A model generated the notes under the pieces. It did not search any database, had not been told where the DNA came from, and saw nothing but the letters and a program-made list of their open reading frames with translations. A stretch of DNA of 64,000 bases from Noviherbaspirillum galbum (GTDB lineage: Bacteria; Pseudomonadota; Gammaproteobacteria; Burkholderiales; Burkholderiaceae_D). Where the stretch lies: contig NZ_JAAIVB010000045.1 of NCBI RefSeq assembly GCF_010974945.1, positions 62,001-126,000 on the forward strand, given 5' to 3'. Below, in pieces: positions 9,780 through 17,329 of this stretch (positions are counted from its first letter, which is position 1; each line of letters begins with the position of its first letter). Position numbers and translations under genes: made by a program.

Positions 9780-10367
9780 TTACTTTCGTGCAGGGGGCAG
9801 CATCCGGCCCAGGACGGCGTCCCGCAGCACATAATGGTGATAAAGCGCCGCGGCAGCATGTCCTGCGGCAAGGATGACGATTGCCCATCCATTCCATTCA
9901 TGGATCTCGCCGATCAAGTGATGCATAGGCTTCGAAAACGGTTCGAAAGGGGGAGGAATCAGCAATCCGAAGAAGCTCATCGATTCGTTCCCCGACCAGC
10001 GCAGGATGAATCCCAGCACCGCCTCTGCGGCCAGCATGCCATAGATCAGGTAGTGGACCGCCTTCGAAGCCAGTTCAATCCACCCTGTGGTGGCGGGCGC
10101 CACCGCGTGGCCGGGCGTCAGGCGCCATACGATCCGGATCGCGATGACGGCCGTCAAGATGATGCCCAGCGACATGTGGGCCACGATCATCAGGTGACGG
10201 GTCGGTCGCGGGAAAGCGCCCCACGTCACGGCCAGGATGAACTGGATGATGACCAGGAGCGCCGTCAGCCAATGCAGCGAAATCGAGAACGTGTCGTAAT
10301 AGGTGCGATCGTCGCCGGCGGCAATGCGTGTCGCGCTTTGGACTGCAGGATGTCGTTCGGAGGGCAT
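9780..10367 (-). CDS. Cytochrome b561 family membrane protein
   Basis: A 195-aa four-helix di-heme cytochrome b of the bacterial b561 type, which exchanges electrons with quinol in the inner membrane. Visible helices: ISLHWLTALLVIIQFILAVTW (with heme-ligand type His), HMSLGIILTAVIAIRIVWRL, VHYLIYGMLAAEAVLGFIL and GWAIVILAAGHAAAALYHHYVLRD. Conserved His residues occur in helix 1 (LHW), helix 2 (AHMSLG), helix 3 (VHYLIY) and helix 4 (GHAAAALYHH), consistent with two b hemes. Stand-alone gene, divergent from the VIT-family gene. Confidence 0.9.
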   Translation of the reverse strand: MPSERHPAVQSATRIAAGDDRTYYDTFSISLHWLTALLVIIQFILAVTWGAFPRPTRHLMIVAHMSLGIILTAVIAIRIVWRLTPGHAVAPATTGWIELASKAVHYLIYGMLAAEAVLGFILRWSGNESMSFFGLLIPPPFEPFSKPMHHLIGEIHEWNGWAIVILAAGHAAAALYHHYVLRDAVLGRMLPPARK

Positions 10368-10528
10368 ATCGATGTTCCGGGAGTAGCGTATGCCATTCGG
10401 GCATGCAAAATCCGTACCGCCGCCTTTTCCACGCGGAGACCGCCGATCCTTGGGCGTGCGAACTTTTTACCGCGCCGGCCTCCAAACCACTGGTGGACAC
10501 TTGCTTTTTCGACGTGACAGGAAGGTGA

Positions 10529-11218
10529 ATGAAGCATCACGAATCGCATAGCATCGCGCAAATCGGCTGGCTGCGTGCCGCCGTCCTGGGAGCCAACGAT
10601 GGCATCGTATCGACGGCCAGCCTGATTCTCGGGGTGGCCGCGGCGCATGCCTCGCACCAGAGCCTGCTGCTGACCGGACTGGCGGGCCTGGCCGCCGGAT
10701 CGATGTCCATGGCGACCGGTGAATATGTTTCGGTGTCATCGCAGGCGGACACCGAGAAGGCGGCGCTCGCGCAAGAGCAATCCGAACTGGAGAACGACTA
10801 TCACGCGGAGCACCGCGAGCTCGCTGGCATCTACATGAACCGCGGCCTGGATCATCCGCTTGCCGCACAGGTCGCCAGCAAGCTCATGGCGCATGACGCG
10901 CTGGGTGCGCATGCGCGCGACGAGCTGGGAATCTCGGAGCTGTCCACGGCGCGCCCGCTGCAAGCCGCCGCGGCATCGGCCGCCAGCTTTGCGACCGGAG
11001 CGGCGCTGCCGCTGGCGGTGACCGCCATTGCCCCTGCGGCGCATGTCATGCCCGTCGTCGCGGGTACCGCGCTATTGTCGCTGGCCGGCCTGGGTGCACT
11101 GGCCGCCAAGGCCGGGGGCGCGGCGCTCTTGCCCGGCGCCCTGCGGGTGACGTTCTGGAGTGCGCTGGCGATGGGCATCACGGTTGCCGTGGGTACCCTG
11201 TTTGGTGCGGCTGTCTGA
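10529..11218 (+). CDS. VIT1/CCC1 family Fe2+/Mn2+ transporter
   Basis: A 229-aa membrane protein of the vacuolar-iron-transporter family. The N-terminus carries the family signature LRAAVLGANDGIVSTASLILGVAAA (helix 1) and GLAGLAAGSMSMATGEYVSVSSQADTEKAAL (helix 2 leading into the cytoplasmic metal-binding helix rich in Glu). Three hydrophobic helices complete the protein (ATGAALPLAVTAIAP, VAGTALLSLAGLGALAAKAGG, VTFWSALAMGITVAVGTLFG). Length is typical. A strong AGGAAGGTGA ribosome site precedes the ATG. Probably moves iron or manganese out of the cytoplasm. The direction is known only for family members. Confidence 0.92.
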   Translation: MKHHESHSIAQIGWLRAAVLGANDGIVSTASLILGVAAAHASHQSLLLTGLAGLAAGSMSMATGEYVSVSSQADTEKAALAQEQSELENDYHAEHRELAGIYMNRGLDHPLAAQVASKLMAHDALGAHARDELGISELSTARPLQAAAASAASFATGAALPLAVTAIAPAAHVMPVVAGTALLSLAGLGALAAKAGGAALLPGALRVTFWSALAMGITVAVGTLFGAAV

Positions 11219-11315
11219 AGTAATGGCGGGAGTGGCGGTCAGCCACAAATGACGCGAGCCGAAAAGCGAGATCCTTGATCCGCGCATTTCGCTTCCCGCG
11301 CATAGGTTTGTACAG

Positions 11316-11483
11316 TCAGGGATCGATCACGGCAGCGCATGCATCCGTGGGCAGCGCCGCGACATGGCCAACCACCGGAACCATCTTGATCACCGCGCTG
11401 CCCACGCGACATGGCGCGGCAAGCACACCGCAACCGGAGAGCGTCGTCAGCACCAGCAAGCTGGCAAGTAAATGCTTTGTCAT
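11316..11483 (-). CDS. Small lipoprotein, DUF6726-like
   Basis: A 55-aa protein whose open frame extends further upstream. The ATG at 11483 gives a clean lipoprotein signal (MTKHLLASLLVLTTLSGC, lipobox LSGC), followed by a short conserved tail with APCRVGSAVIKMVPVVGHVAALPTDAC. This matches the short lipoproteins annotated as DUF6726 in Burkholderiales, as far as I can recall them. Outer-membrane or periplasmic location. Function unknown. Confidence 0.7.
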   Translation of the reverse strand: MTKHLLASLLVLTTLSGCGVLAAPCRVGSAVIKMVPVVGHVAALPTDACAAVIDP

Positions 11484-11634
11484 AATGGGAAGAGAATGTG
11501 ACAAGTAAGGATATAGTGGGAACGAGACTGAAAGGACTTGGCCGCGGCGACTGCGCAAACCATTTGTCGTGTACGCCATTCTATGCAGAAACTGTGTCAT
11601 CGGCCGGTGCCGTAACAAAAACTTTCCCCATTTG

Positions 11635-12039
11635 ATGAAAAAGAAGCGCCGCACACTACTTACCGCGATTGCACTGACGGCCTTGAGTGCATGCCAGTCC
11701 ACGCCACTGTCGATGAAGGAGCAGAAGCCGATGTATGGATTGATCGGGAAAATCAAGACTAAGCCTGGCCAGCGCGACGCCTTGGCTTCGATCCTCCTCG
11801 AGGCAACGCAGCAGATGCCCGGGTGCCTGAGCTACGTCATCGCGGTTGATCCCGGCGATGGCGATGCATTATGGATTACCGAGGTCTGGGACAGTGCGGA
11901 GAGCCACAAGGCCTCGCTCAGCCTGCCGGAAGTCAAGGCCGCGCTCATGGCGGGCAGGCCGCTTATCTCCGGCTTCGGTGAGCGATTCGAGACCCATCCG
12001 GTGGGCGGGTTCGGAACGCGGCTGACCCAGGCGCGCTGA
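11635..12039 (+). CDS. Antibiotic-biosynthesis-monooxygenase (ABM) domain protein, possibly a lipoprotein
   Basis: The domain from residue 33 (MYGLIGKIKTKPGQRDALASIL ... ITEVWDSAESHKASLSLPEVKAAL) is an ABM/putative quinol monooxygenase fold. Two starts are plausible. ATG 11635 adds a complete lipoprotein signal (MKKKRRTLLTAIALTALSAC, lipobox LSAC) and would export the enzyme-like domain. ATG 11731 has an AAGGAG at the right distance and gives the usual cytoplasmic 102-aa form. I annotate the longer form because the signal sequence is well formed, but both products may be made. Confidence 0.72.
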   Translation: MKKKRRTLLTAIALTALSACQSTPLSMKEQKPMYGLIGKIKTKPGQRDALASILLEATQQMPGCLSYVIAVDPGDGDALWITEVWDSAESHKASLSLPEVKAALMAGRPLISGFGERFETHPVGGFGTRLTQAR

Positions 12040-12056
12040 CGGCTTTGGGGAAGAAC

Positions 12057-12082
12057 CGTCATCCCCGGGCGCGGGGATGACG
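12057..12082. terminator. Hairpin terminator between convergent genes
   Basis: A perfect 11-bp stem (CGTCATCCCCG / CGGGGATGACG) with a 4-base loop lies between the convergent ABM gene and the hydrolase gene. It is symmetric and has no long T run. It may work in both directions, and it resembles the dispersed GTCATTCCCG-type repeats of betaproteobacteria. Confidence 0.6.
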
Positions 12083-12092
12083 CGGCGAGCAT

Positions 12093-12992
12093 TTACTTCG
12101 TCGTGAAGTTGGTCAGCCATTGCAGGTTGGCGCCGAGCTCCCAGTTCGCGGTTCCGCCCTTCCAGCCTGCGTCCAGGGAATTCTGGCTGCCGAAGCAATC
12201 GCCGCTGCCGCGCATGTAGCAGTGATCGGCGGAGGCGTCCTGCACCTGGCTGTTCTTGACGATGAACCAGCCGCTGCCATTGCTGTTCGTGCAGCCGTAC
12301 GACCCGGAGGCGCAGTTCAAGCCCGTCACGTTCTGCAGCGAGGTCTGCACCGCGGATTGCGTGCCGCCCGCGAAGTTGTCGCGCTCGCCATCGACCGCGC
12401 GCAGGCGGTCGCTCTGCAGGGTGCGGTTGCCGTTGGAGACGCAGGAAGACAGGTTGTAGGTCGAATACACGTTGCTCATGCCCATGCCATAGGCGGCCTG
12501 GACCCGCGCGTCGTAATTCTTGGACAGCAGGGCCAGCACCGATCCCTGGCTGAAGCCGGACACCACGATGCCCTTGCTGCAGTCGGCCTTGCTGCGGGAG
12601 CACAGGGCAGCGACGGCGCTGGTGGCGCTGTTTGCGTTGAAGACGCAGCTCGATTTCGCCGACAGCACGGAACAGGTGCCGAACTGCGACGTCGCGTAAT
12701 CCACCGTCGCCGCGACATAGCCCTTGGCGGCCATGCCATTGACCGCCGCCATTGCCGCCGCGTTGTTGTAGGTTTCCGAGGTGCCGACCAGGTAGATGAA
12801 GACGGGATAGGTGCCGCTGGTGGAAGGCTCGGCTCCAGAGATGTTGTAGGTGCTGCCGCAGGAACCGCCGGCAATGCTCGCGCCGTTGTAGGTCGCGGCG
12901 AAGGACGTGGTCTGCGCCCCGGCCTCGTGCATCGTGGTCGCCAGCAGCAGGGCGGCGAGCGCAAGGCGCGGCCGGATGAAATCTTTGTTCAT
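12093..12992 (-). CDS. Secreted alpha/beta hydrolase, esterase/depolymerase-like
   Basis: A 299-aa exported protein. The signal peptide ends at about HEAGA/QTTSF. An alpha/beta-hydrolase core is visible: YPVFIYLVGTSETY (strand and oxyanion region), then GIVVSGFSQGSVLALLSK with the nucleophile elbow G-F-S-Q-G. The later His is expected in the DHCYMRGSGDC region. There are many paired Cys residues, consistent with a periplasmic or extracellular location. Similar in outline to secreted PHB-depolymerase/cutinase-type enzymes, but the substrate is not determined. The upstream ATG of the longer open frame was rejected because it precedes the signal peptide. Confidence 0.7.
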   Translation of the reverse strand: MNKDFIRPRLALAALLLATTMHEAGAQTTSFAATYNGASIAGGSCGSTYNISGAEPSTSGTYPVFIYLVGTSETYNNAAAMAAVNGMAAKGYVAATVDYATSQFGTCSVLSAKSSCVFNANSATSAVAALCSRSKADCSKGIVVSGFSQGSVLALLSKNYDARVQAAYGMGMSNVYSTYNLSSCVSNGNRTLQSDRLRAVDGERDNFAGGTQSAVQTSLQNVTGLNCASGSYGCTNSNGSGWFIVKNSQVQDASADHCYMRGSGDCFGSQNSLDAGWKGGTANWELGANLQWLTNFTTK

Positions 12993-13141
12993 TTGCGTGT
13001 CTCCGTTATGAATGTCGTTATGCGCAACGAAAAGGAGCGCAGGGCTCCTTGGCAAGGCCGGGACCGGGTAGGTCCGTGGGAGGCGGCACGATGATGCCGC
13101 ATGGTGATGCTGGCAAGACCCGAGGCGGGTACCCTCGTTGA

Positions 13142-13191
13142 TGAGACAGTATAGGGCAAGTGTCTCAATGTCAAATGATGTATCTCATTTG
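13142..13191. promoter_or_regulatory. Two adjacent inverted repeats upstream of the secreted hydrolase
   Basis: TGAGACA-N12-TGTCTCA (13142-13167) is followed five bases later by CAAATGA-N6-TCATTTG (13172-13191). Both are perfect 7-bp arms in an AT-richer patch about 150-200 bases before the hydrolase start (minus strand). They look like operators. No regulator gene is adjacent. Confidence 0.45.
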
Positions 13192-13287
13192 CGCTGCGAG
13201 GCACGGACCTCGGCATTGCCTGCGTTCGCGGCCGTTTGTTTTCAGATTGGCAAGGCGCAGGGCCAGCTTGCGTCCGTGCGTGGCGTT

Positions 13288-14499
13288 CTACCGGCTTGAG
13301 GGCGGCGCCGGGTCCGGATGGCTTGCTCCGGGCTGGCCGGTCAACCTGAGCCAGGTGAAACCCAGCGTTCCCGCCGACAAGGACGCCAGCAGGATCGCCA
13401 TCTTGGAGGCATCGATCACGGCGTTTGCCCCGACAAAAGCAAGGTTGGTGATGAAGATCGACATCGTGAAGCCGATGCCGCCCAAAAGTCCCGCGCCCAG
13501 GACATGTTTCCATCCCAGGTCGGGCGGAAGCCGGCAAATGCCGAGCGCCACCGCGACGAAGGCGAGCAGCGTGATGCCCAGCGGCTTTCCGGCGACCAGG
13601 CCCGCCAGGATGCCCAGGCTGTTGGTGCTGCCCAGCGCCTGCGCCCAGTCCGGGCTGATCGCGATGCCGGTATTGGCCAGCGCGAAAACGGGCAGGACCA
13701 GGAAGGCGGCCGGCTTGTGCAGGAAATGCTCCAGCTTGTGCGATGGCGACGCTTCATCGTCCTGCGTGGACGAATAGGGAATGGCAAAGGCCAGGAGCAC
13801 GCCGGCAATGGTGGCATGCACGCCCGACTTGAGCATCAGGTACCACATCAGCGCGCCCCCGGCGAGGTAGGGAAGCAAGGCCATCACGCGGAGCAGCCGG
13901 TTCATGGCAAGCAGCATTCCGAACACGGCCAATGCCGCCAGCAGGTAGGGCGCCGACAATTCCGCGGTATAGAAGACCGCGATGACGATGATCGCGCCCA
14001 GGTCATCCATGACCGCCAGCGCCGTCAGGAAAACCTTCAGCGAGGCCGGCACGCGGTTCCCGAGCAACGCCAGAACGCCGAGCGCGAACGCGATGTCCGT
14101 GGCCATGGGGATGCCCATGCCTGGCTGGGTCGGCGTGCCGGCATTGAGGCTGAAGTGGATCAGCGCCGGAACCGCGATTCCTCCCGCCGCGGCAAAGATC
14201 GGCAGCAAGGCATTCCTGAGGTCGGACAATTCGCCGCTGTAGAGTTCGCGCTCGAGTTCGAGGCCGATGAACAGGAAGAAGATCGCCATCAAGCCGTCAT
14301 TGACCCAGTGTTCGATGCTCATTCCACCGACTTGCCGGTGCCAGAAGTGAAGATACGAAGTGCCGAAGGCCGAATTGGCCAGGCCCGGCGAAACGAGGGT
14401 GCAGAGGATCAGGAGGATGCCGCCGGACTTCTCCGAATCGAAGAAGCGCTTGAAGGTCAGTGAGAGAGGGGTGTGGATGGCCGGCATGGTCTTTCCCAT
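13288..14499 (-). CDS. nhaA: Na+/H+ antiporter NhaA
   Basis: A 403-aa inner-membrane antiporter exchanging Na+ for H+. NhaA signatures are clear: SLTFKRFFDSEKSGGILLI at the N-terminus, PMATDIAFALGVLALLGNRVP, the paired aspartates in AVMDDLGAIIVIAVFYTAEL that bind the ion, and the C-terminal GIGFTMSIFITNLAF. About eleven to twelve hydrophobic helices fit the family. Start choice: the open frame extends 49 codons upstream, but ATG 14499 (or 14487) gives the usual N-terminus. Divergent from the PadR unit. Confidence 0.95.
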   Translation of the reverse strand: MGKTMPAIHTPLSLTFKRFFDSEKSGGILLILCTLVSPGLANSAFGTSYLHFWHRQVGGMSIEHWVNDGLMAIFFLFIGLELERELYSGELSDLRNALLPIFAAAGGIAVPALIHFSLNAGTPTQPGMGIPMATDIAFALGVLALLGNRVPASLKVFLTALAVMDDLGAIIVIAVFYTAELSAPYLLAALAVFGMLLAMNRLLRVMALLPYLAGGALMWYLMLKSGVHATIAGVLLAFAIPYSSTQDDEASPSHKLEHFLHKPAAFLVLPVFALANTGIAISPDWAQALGSTNSLGILAGLVAGKPLGITLLAFVAVALGICRLPPDLGWKHVLGAGLLGGIGFTMSIFITNLAFVGANAVIDASKMAILLASLSAGTLGFTWLRLTGQPGASHPDPAPPSSR

Positions 14500-14641
14500 T
14501 GGAAAAGCAGCGTGGCGGCCCGACCATCGCTTTCCCTGCACACCCGGATTGGTGCGCACCCTGCTGCAAGTGTAAAGCCGATTTCGGACGCGCGCCTGAT
14601 ATGGCTCATCGTTCAATGCGCGATGACGCTTGGCCTTATTT

Positions 14642-14696
14642 TGCAACCAGTTGCATAAACAGCGAGGCCATGCCTATAATTTTGCAACTGGTTGCA
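14642..14696 (+). promoter_or_regulatory. Promoter flanked by two identical-type operators (probable PadR sites)
   Basis: TGCAAC-CA-GTTGCA (14642-14655) and TGCAAC-TG-GTTGCA (14683-14696) are 41 bases apart and embedded in a longer direct repeat (ATTTTGCAAC..GTTGCATAA). Between them lies a perfect TATAAT (14675-14680), with TTGCAT 18 bases upstream as the -35. One site covers the -35 and the other the expected start of transcription. The transcript would lead into the SnoaL-like and padR genes, so autoregulation is likely. Confidence 0.7.
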
Positions 14697-14834
14697 TAAC
14701 GGGGTGCGGCATGTCTTGCTCGCTGCCTTTCTACCCGCCACGCGACCGCGTATGCGTGATGCCATGCGCATCGGCCCGGACCAAGGGTACGGCGTCACCG
14801 GCATCGCCACTTCAGGCAACCTGTCCAGGAGCAC

Positions 14835-15275
14835 ATGATGCAGCTTCCGAATCACCTCCATCCCGCCGTCGCCGAATCGCTCGCTACCTGGCATGACATG
14901 ATCGCCGCGCGAGACTTGAGCCGGCTCGCCACCATCCTTCATCCGGACGCGATGTTCCGATCCCCGATGGCGATCAACCCCTACAAGTCCGCTGACGCGG
15001 TCACGCTCGCGCTGACGACCGTCATCACCATCTTCGAAGACTTCGCCTATCACCGGCAGTTTGTCGCCGATGGCGGGCTCGACGTCGTGCTCGAGTTCAG
15101 CGCCAGCGTCGGCGGCAAACTGCTCAAGGGGGCGGACTTCGTGCGCTTCGATGAAGAAGGAAAAATCCTTGACCTCGAAGTGATGATCCGCCCGCTCATC
15201 AGCCTGCAGATGCTGGGTGAAGAAATGGGCAAGCGCCTCGGTCACAAGCTTCCCGGCTACAAGGTCAAGCTCTGA
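14835..15275 (+). CDS. SnoaL/NTF2-like domain protein
   Basis: A 146-aa cytoplasmic protein with the cone-shaped NTF2-like fold pattern: helix AVAESLATWHDMIAARDLSRLATILHPDAMFRSPMAI, followed by strands FVADGGLDVVLEFSASVGG and KGADFVRFDEEGKILDLEVMIRP. Length is typical of SnoaL-like proteins. AGGAG precedes the tandem ATGs. It is the first gene after the operator pair at 14642-14696, and padR follows 4 bases after its stop, so the two are probably one transcript. No catalytic role can be assigned. Confidence 0.78.
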   Translation: MMQLPNHLHPAVAESLATWHDMIAARDLSRLATILHPDAMFRSPMAINPYKSADAVTLALTTVITIFEDFAYHRQFVADGGLDVVLEFSASVGGKLLKGADFVRFDEEGKILDLEVMIRPLISLQMLGEEMGKRLGHKLPGYKVKL

Positions 15276-15279
15276 CGCG

Positions 15280-15816
15280 ATGTCTCTCCCCCACGCGCTG
15301 TTGACCGCACTGATCGAACACCCCTGTTCCGGACTCGAGCTGGCCCGGCGCTTCGACCGCTCGATCGGCTATTTCTGGCACGCGACGCACCAGCAGATCT
15401 ACCGCGAACTCGGCCGGCTGGAAGATGCCGGTTGGGTGGAGTCGCTTCCCGCCGAGTCGGGCCGCGGACGCAAGAAGGTCTATCGGGTGTTGCCCGCGGG
15501 CCGCAAGGAACTCAAGCGATGGACCGCCGAGAGCCAGGACCCGCGGCCGCTGCGCGATGAATTGATGCTGCGCCTGCGGGCGGAGGCGATCATCGGTCCG
15601 ACCGCGGTGAAGGAAGACATCGAGCGGCGCCTCGCCATGCACCGCGAACGGCTCGCGCTCTATCGCAAGCTGGAAAAGCGGGACTTTGCCGACACCGCCC
15701 TGTCACGGGAAAAGGAACTGCAGCACCTGGTGCTGAGCGCGGGCATCATGCACGAAGAACTGTGGATAGAATGGTCTGAGAAGGCGCTTGCCGTGCTGCT
15801 CACGCCGAAGACGTAG
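15280..15816 (+). CDS. PadR family transcriptional regulator
   Basis: A 178-aa regulator. The N-terminal winged helix reads LPHALLTALIEHPCSGLELARRFDRSIGYFWHATHQQIYRELGRLEDAGWVES, the standard PadR pattern (LTALxxxPxxGYEL..., Y/FW...xxQIYxELxrLexxGlv), with the wing GRGRKKVYRVLPAGRKEL. The C-terminal half is a coiled-coil Vir-type dimerisation domain (ERRLAMHRERLALYRKLEKRDF). ATG 15280 gives the family N-terminus. It probably represses its own operon through the paired TGCAAC-NN-GTTGCA sites. The inducer is unknown. Confidence 0.9.
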   Translation: MSLPHALLTALIEHPCSGLELARRFDRSIGYFWHATHQQIYRELGRLEDAGWVESLPAESGRGRKKVYRVLPAGRKELKRWTAESQDPRPLRDELMLRLRAEAIIGPTAVKEDIERRLAMHRERLALYRKLEKRDFADTALSREKELQHLVLSAGIMHEELWIEWSEKALAVLLTPKT

Positions 15817-16351
15817 TGCGCTGGGCCGCGCTTTCGCCGCCGGCCTGCTTGACCATGACCAATTCATCCGCTTCGACGGCGAACTCGGCGGCTTCGCTTG
15901 CCGTCCCGGTCTGAAAGCCGAGGCGATGCAGCAAGCCTGACGACCTGGTGTTCGCTGCCTTGAGCACCGCGGCGAATCGACTCACACCGTAATTGGATTG
16001 GAGTTCGTCGAGCATGGCCGACACCGCGCCGCTGCCGATGCCCTTGCGCCAATGGCGGCTTGCAAGTTCGTATGCGATCAACGCTTTTCCCGAGGCCAGC
16101 AAGGTCGCCTGCACATAGCCCGCCAGCTCTCCATCAGGCAGGCGCAGCACCCAGTTGAGCCAGGTCTGCGATCCATCCGGGGAAGTGCGGCGCTCCAGCC
16201 GTGCGTAGCGCTCGGCGAGCCAGGATGCCGATGGCGGGGCCTGGTTCTCGAACTCATAGATGGCTTCATCGCTGAGAACGCGGAACATTTCCTCGGCATG
16301 CGTAACGTTGAGCGGCTCGAGCGTACAGCACGACGCAGCGATGGTTCTCAT
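15800..16351 (-). CDS. GNAT family N-acetyltransferase
   Basis: A 183-aa acetyltransferase of the RimJ/RimL-like GNAT group. It starts with CTLEPLNVTHAEEMFRVLSDEAIYEFE and continues through WVLRLPDGELAGYVQATL to the acetyl-CoA loop YELASRHWRKGIGSGAVSAMLDEL (R/Q-x-x-G-x-G/A type) and the final AAVLKAANTRSSGLLHRLGFQ. An alternative ATG lies three codons upstream (16360). Its 3' end overlaps the convergent padR stop by 17 bases. Acceptor substrate unknown. Confidence 0.87.
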   Translation of the reverse strand: MRTIAASCCTLEPLNVTHAEEMFRVLSDEAIYEFENQAPPSASWLAERYARLERRTSPDGSQTWLNWVLRLPDGELAGYVQATLLASGKALIAYELASRHWRKGIGSGAVSAMLDELQSNYGVSRFAAVLKAANTRSSGLLHRLGFQTGTASEAAEFAVEADELVMVKQAGGESAAQRTTSSA

Positions 16352-16557
16352 GACAGCCATTCGGCAATTCCATTGAGGTTTGAAAAAATGGCCGCGACAA
16401 GGCCGGCTTCCGCAACGCGCTCGACACGCAAGTCCTGGATGTATTCGATGAGCGTCTTGCCAAGGACCTCGTGCAGGCGGCGCGCCAGTGCGCGCTTGCA
16501 ATATGCCCGCATGGACCCCGGGTGTAAAGTCCAGTCTCCCAACGCCACGGGCCGCAA
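16348..16557 (-). pseudogene. Possible remnant of an AraC-type DNA-binding domain
   Basis: A 69-codon stretch immediately upstream of the GNAT gene reads ALARRLHEVLGKTLIEYIQDLRVERV. It closely resembles a helix-turn-helix half of AraC/GlxA regulators (RRFxxxxGxTPxxYxxxLRVERA). The rest of the domain and the N-terminal half are missing on both sides. It looks like a decayed fragment rather than a working gene. The similarity is short, so chance is not excluded. Confidence 0.35.
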
Positions 16558-16613
16558 ATCAGTCCTGCCCGGGTCGACGCGCCACGCTGCATCGGTTCCG
16601 GCCTTACAATCGA

Positions 16614-17216
16614 ATGATGAACAAAATGGAAAACGATGGCGACAAGACTGGAACCACCGCCCGCTCGGCCACGCGCGAGACGGTGGTCTCAGCCGCGAGA
16701 AACCACCTCATCGCCGGGCGCAAGCTCGACATGGTGGCGCTCGCCGCCGAACTCGGCGTAGGGCGCGCGACGCTTTACCGCTGGACCGGCGGCCGCGAGA
16801 TCCTGATGCGGGAGGTGCTGGAATCGTTCCTGTATGAATCCTTCGCCCGCCTGGACCGCCACGCCGCGCGCCGGCAACTGCAAGGGAAAGAACGCATCGC
16901 GTATGAGTTCGAGGAGATGATGCGCCTGCTCGTCGCGTCGCAGCCCGTGCGGGCGTTGCTCAAGAACGAACCCGACGTCGGGCTGCGCCTCTTGACCGAC
17001 AGCAGCGAAGGCGGGTTGCAGGGCACGAGCATTGCGCGCCTCGTGCGCATCCTCGACGAAGAAAAGGCAGCCGGCCGCTACAAGCCGCGGATCGCGCCGC
17101 GCCTGCTCGCGCTGGCCGCGGTGCGGCTGGTCGACAGCTACGTGTACGGCAACATCATCGCCGGGATCCCGATCGACATGAATGTAGCGAACCAGGTTCT
17201 GCATGGCTTGTTGTAG
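16614..17216 (+). CDS. TetR-like transcriptional regulator, QsdR type
   Basis: A 200-aa regulator. The N-terminal HTH contains TVVSAARNHLIAGRKLDMVALAAELGVGRATLYRWTGGREILMREVL, the TetR pattern with the LYRW variant seen in QsdR-type proteins. The C-terminal helical ligand domain follows (FEEMMRLLVASQPVRALLKNEPDVGLRLLTDSSEGGLQG, then LALAAVRLVDSYVYGNIIAG). The first of two tandem ATGs (16614/16617) is used. QsdR in Rhodococcus controls lactone catabolism, but no lactonase is adjacent here. The divergent neighbour is the GNAT gene. Confidence 0.82.
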   Translation: MMNKMENDGDKTGTTARSATRETVVSAARNHLIAGRKLDMVALAAELGVGRATLYRWTGGREILMREVLESFLYESFARLDRHAARRQLQGKERIAYEFEEMMRLLVASQPVRALLKNEPDVGLRLLTDSSEGGLQGTSIARLVRILDEEKAAGRYKPRIAPRLLALAAVRLVDSYVYGNIIAGIPIDMNVANQVLHGLL

Positions 17217-17261
17217 GTGGATGCAGCGTCGGCTGTCTGAGCCGCAGGCGAGTTTCCACGC

Positions 17262-17279
17262 TTCCCGCCTGCGCGGGAA
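17262..17279. repeat. REP-like palindrome
   Basis: TTCCCGC-CTGC-GCGGGAA, followed by TGACGG, is the dispersed palindrome common in intergenic DNA of betaproteobacteria. Here it sits between the convergent QsdR-type and cyclase genes and could act as a terminator. Confidence 0.5.
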
Positions 17280-17329
17280 TGACGGAGCGCCGCAGGGATA
17301 AAGTCGCGCTGCAGTGATCCCCACCCCCC

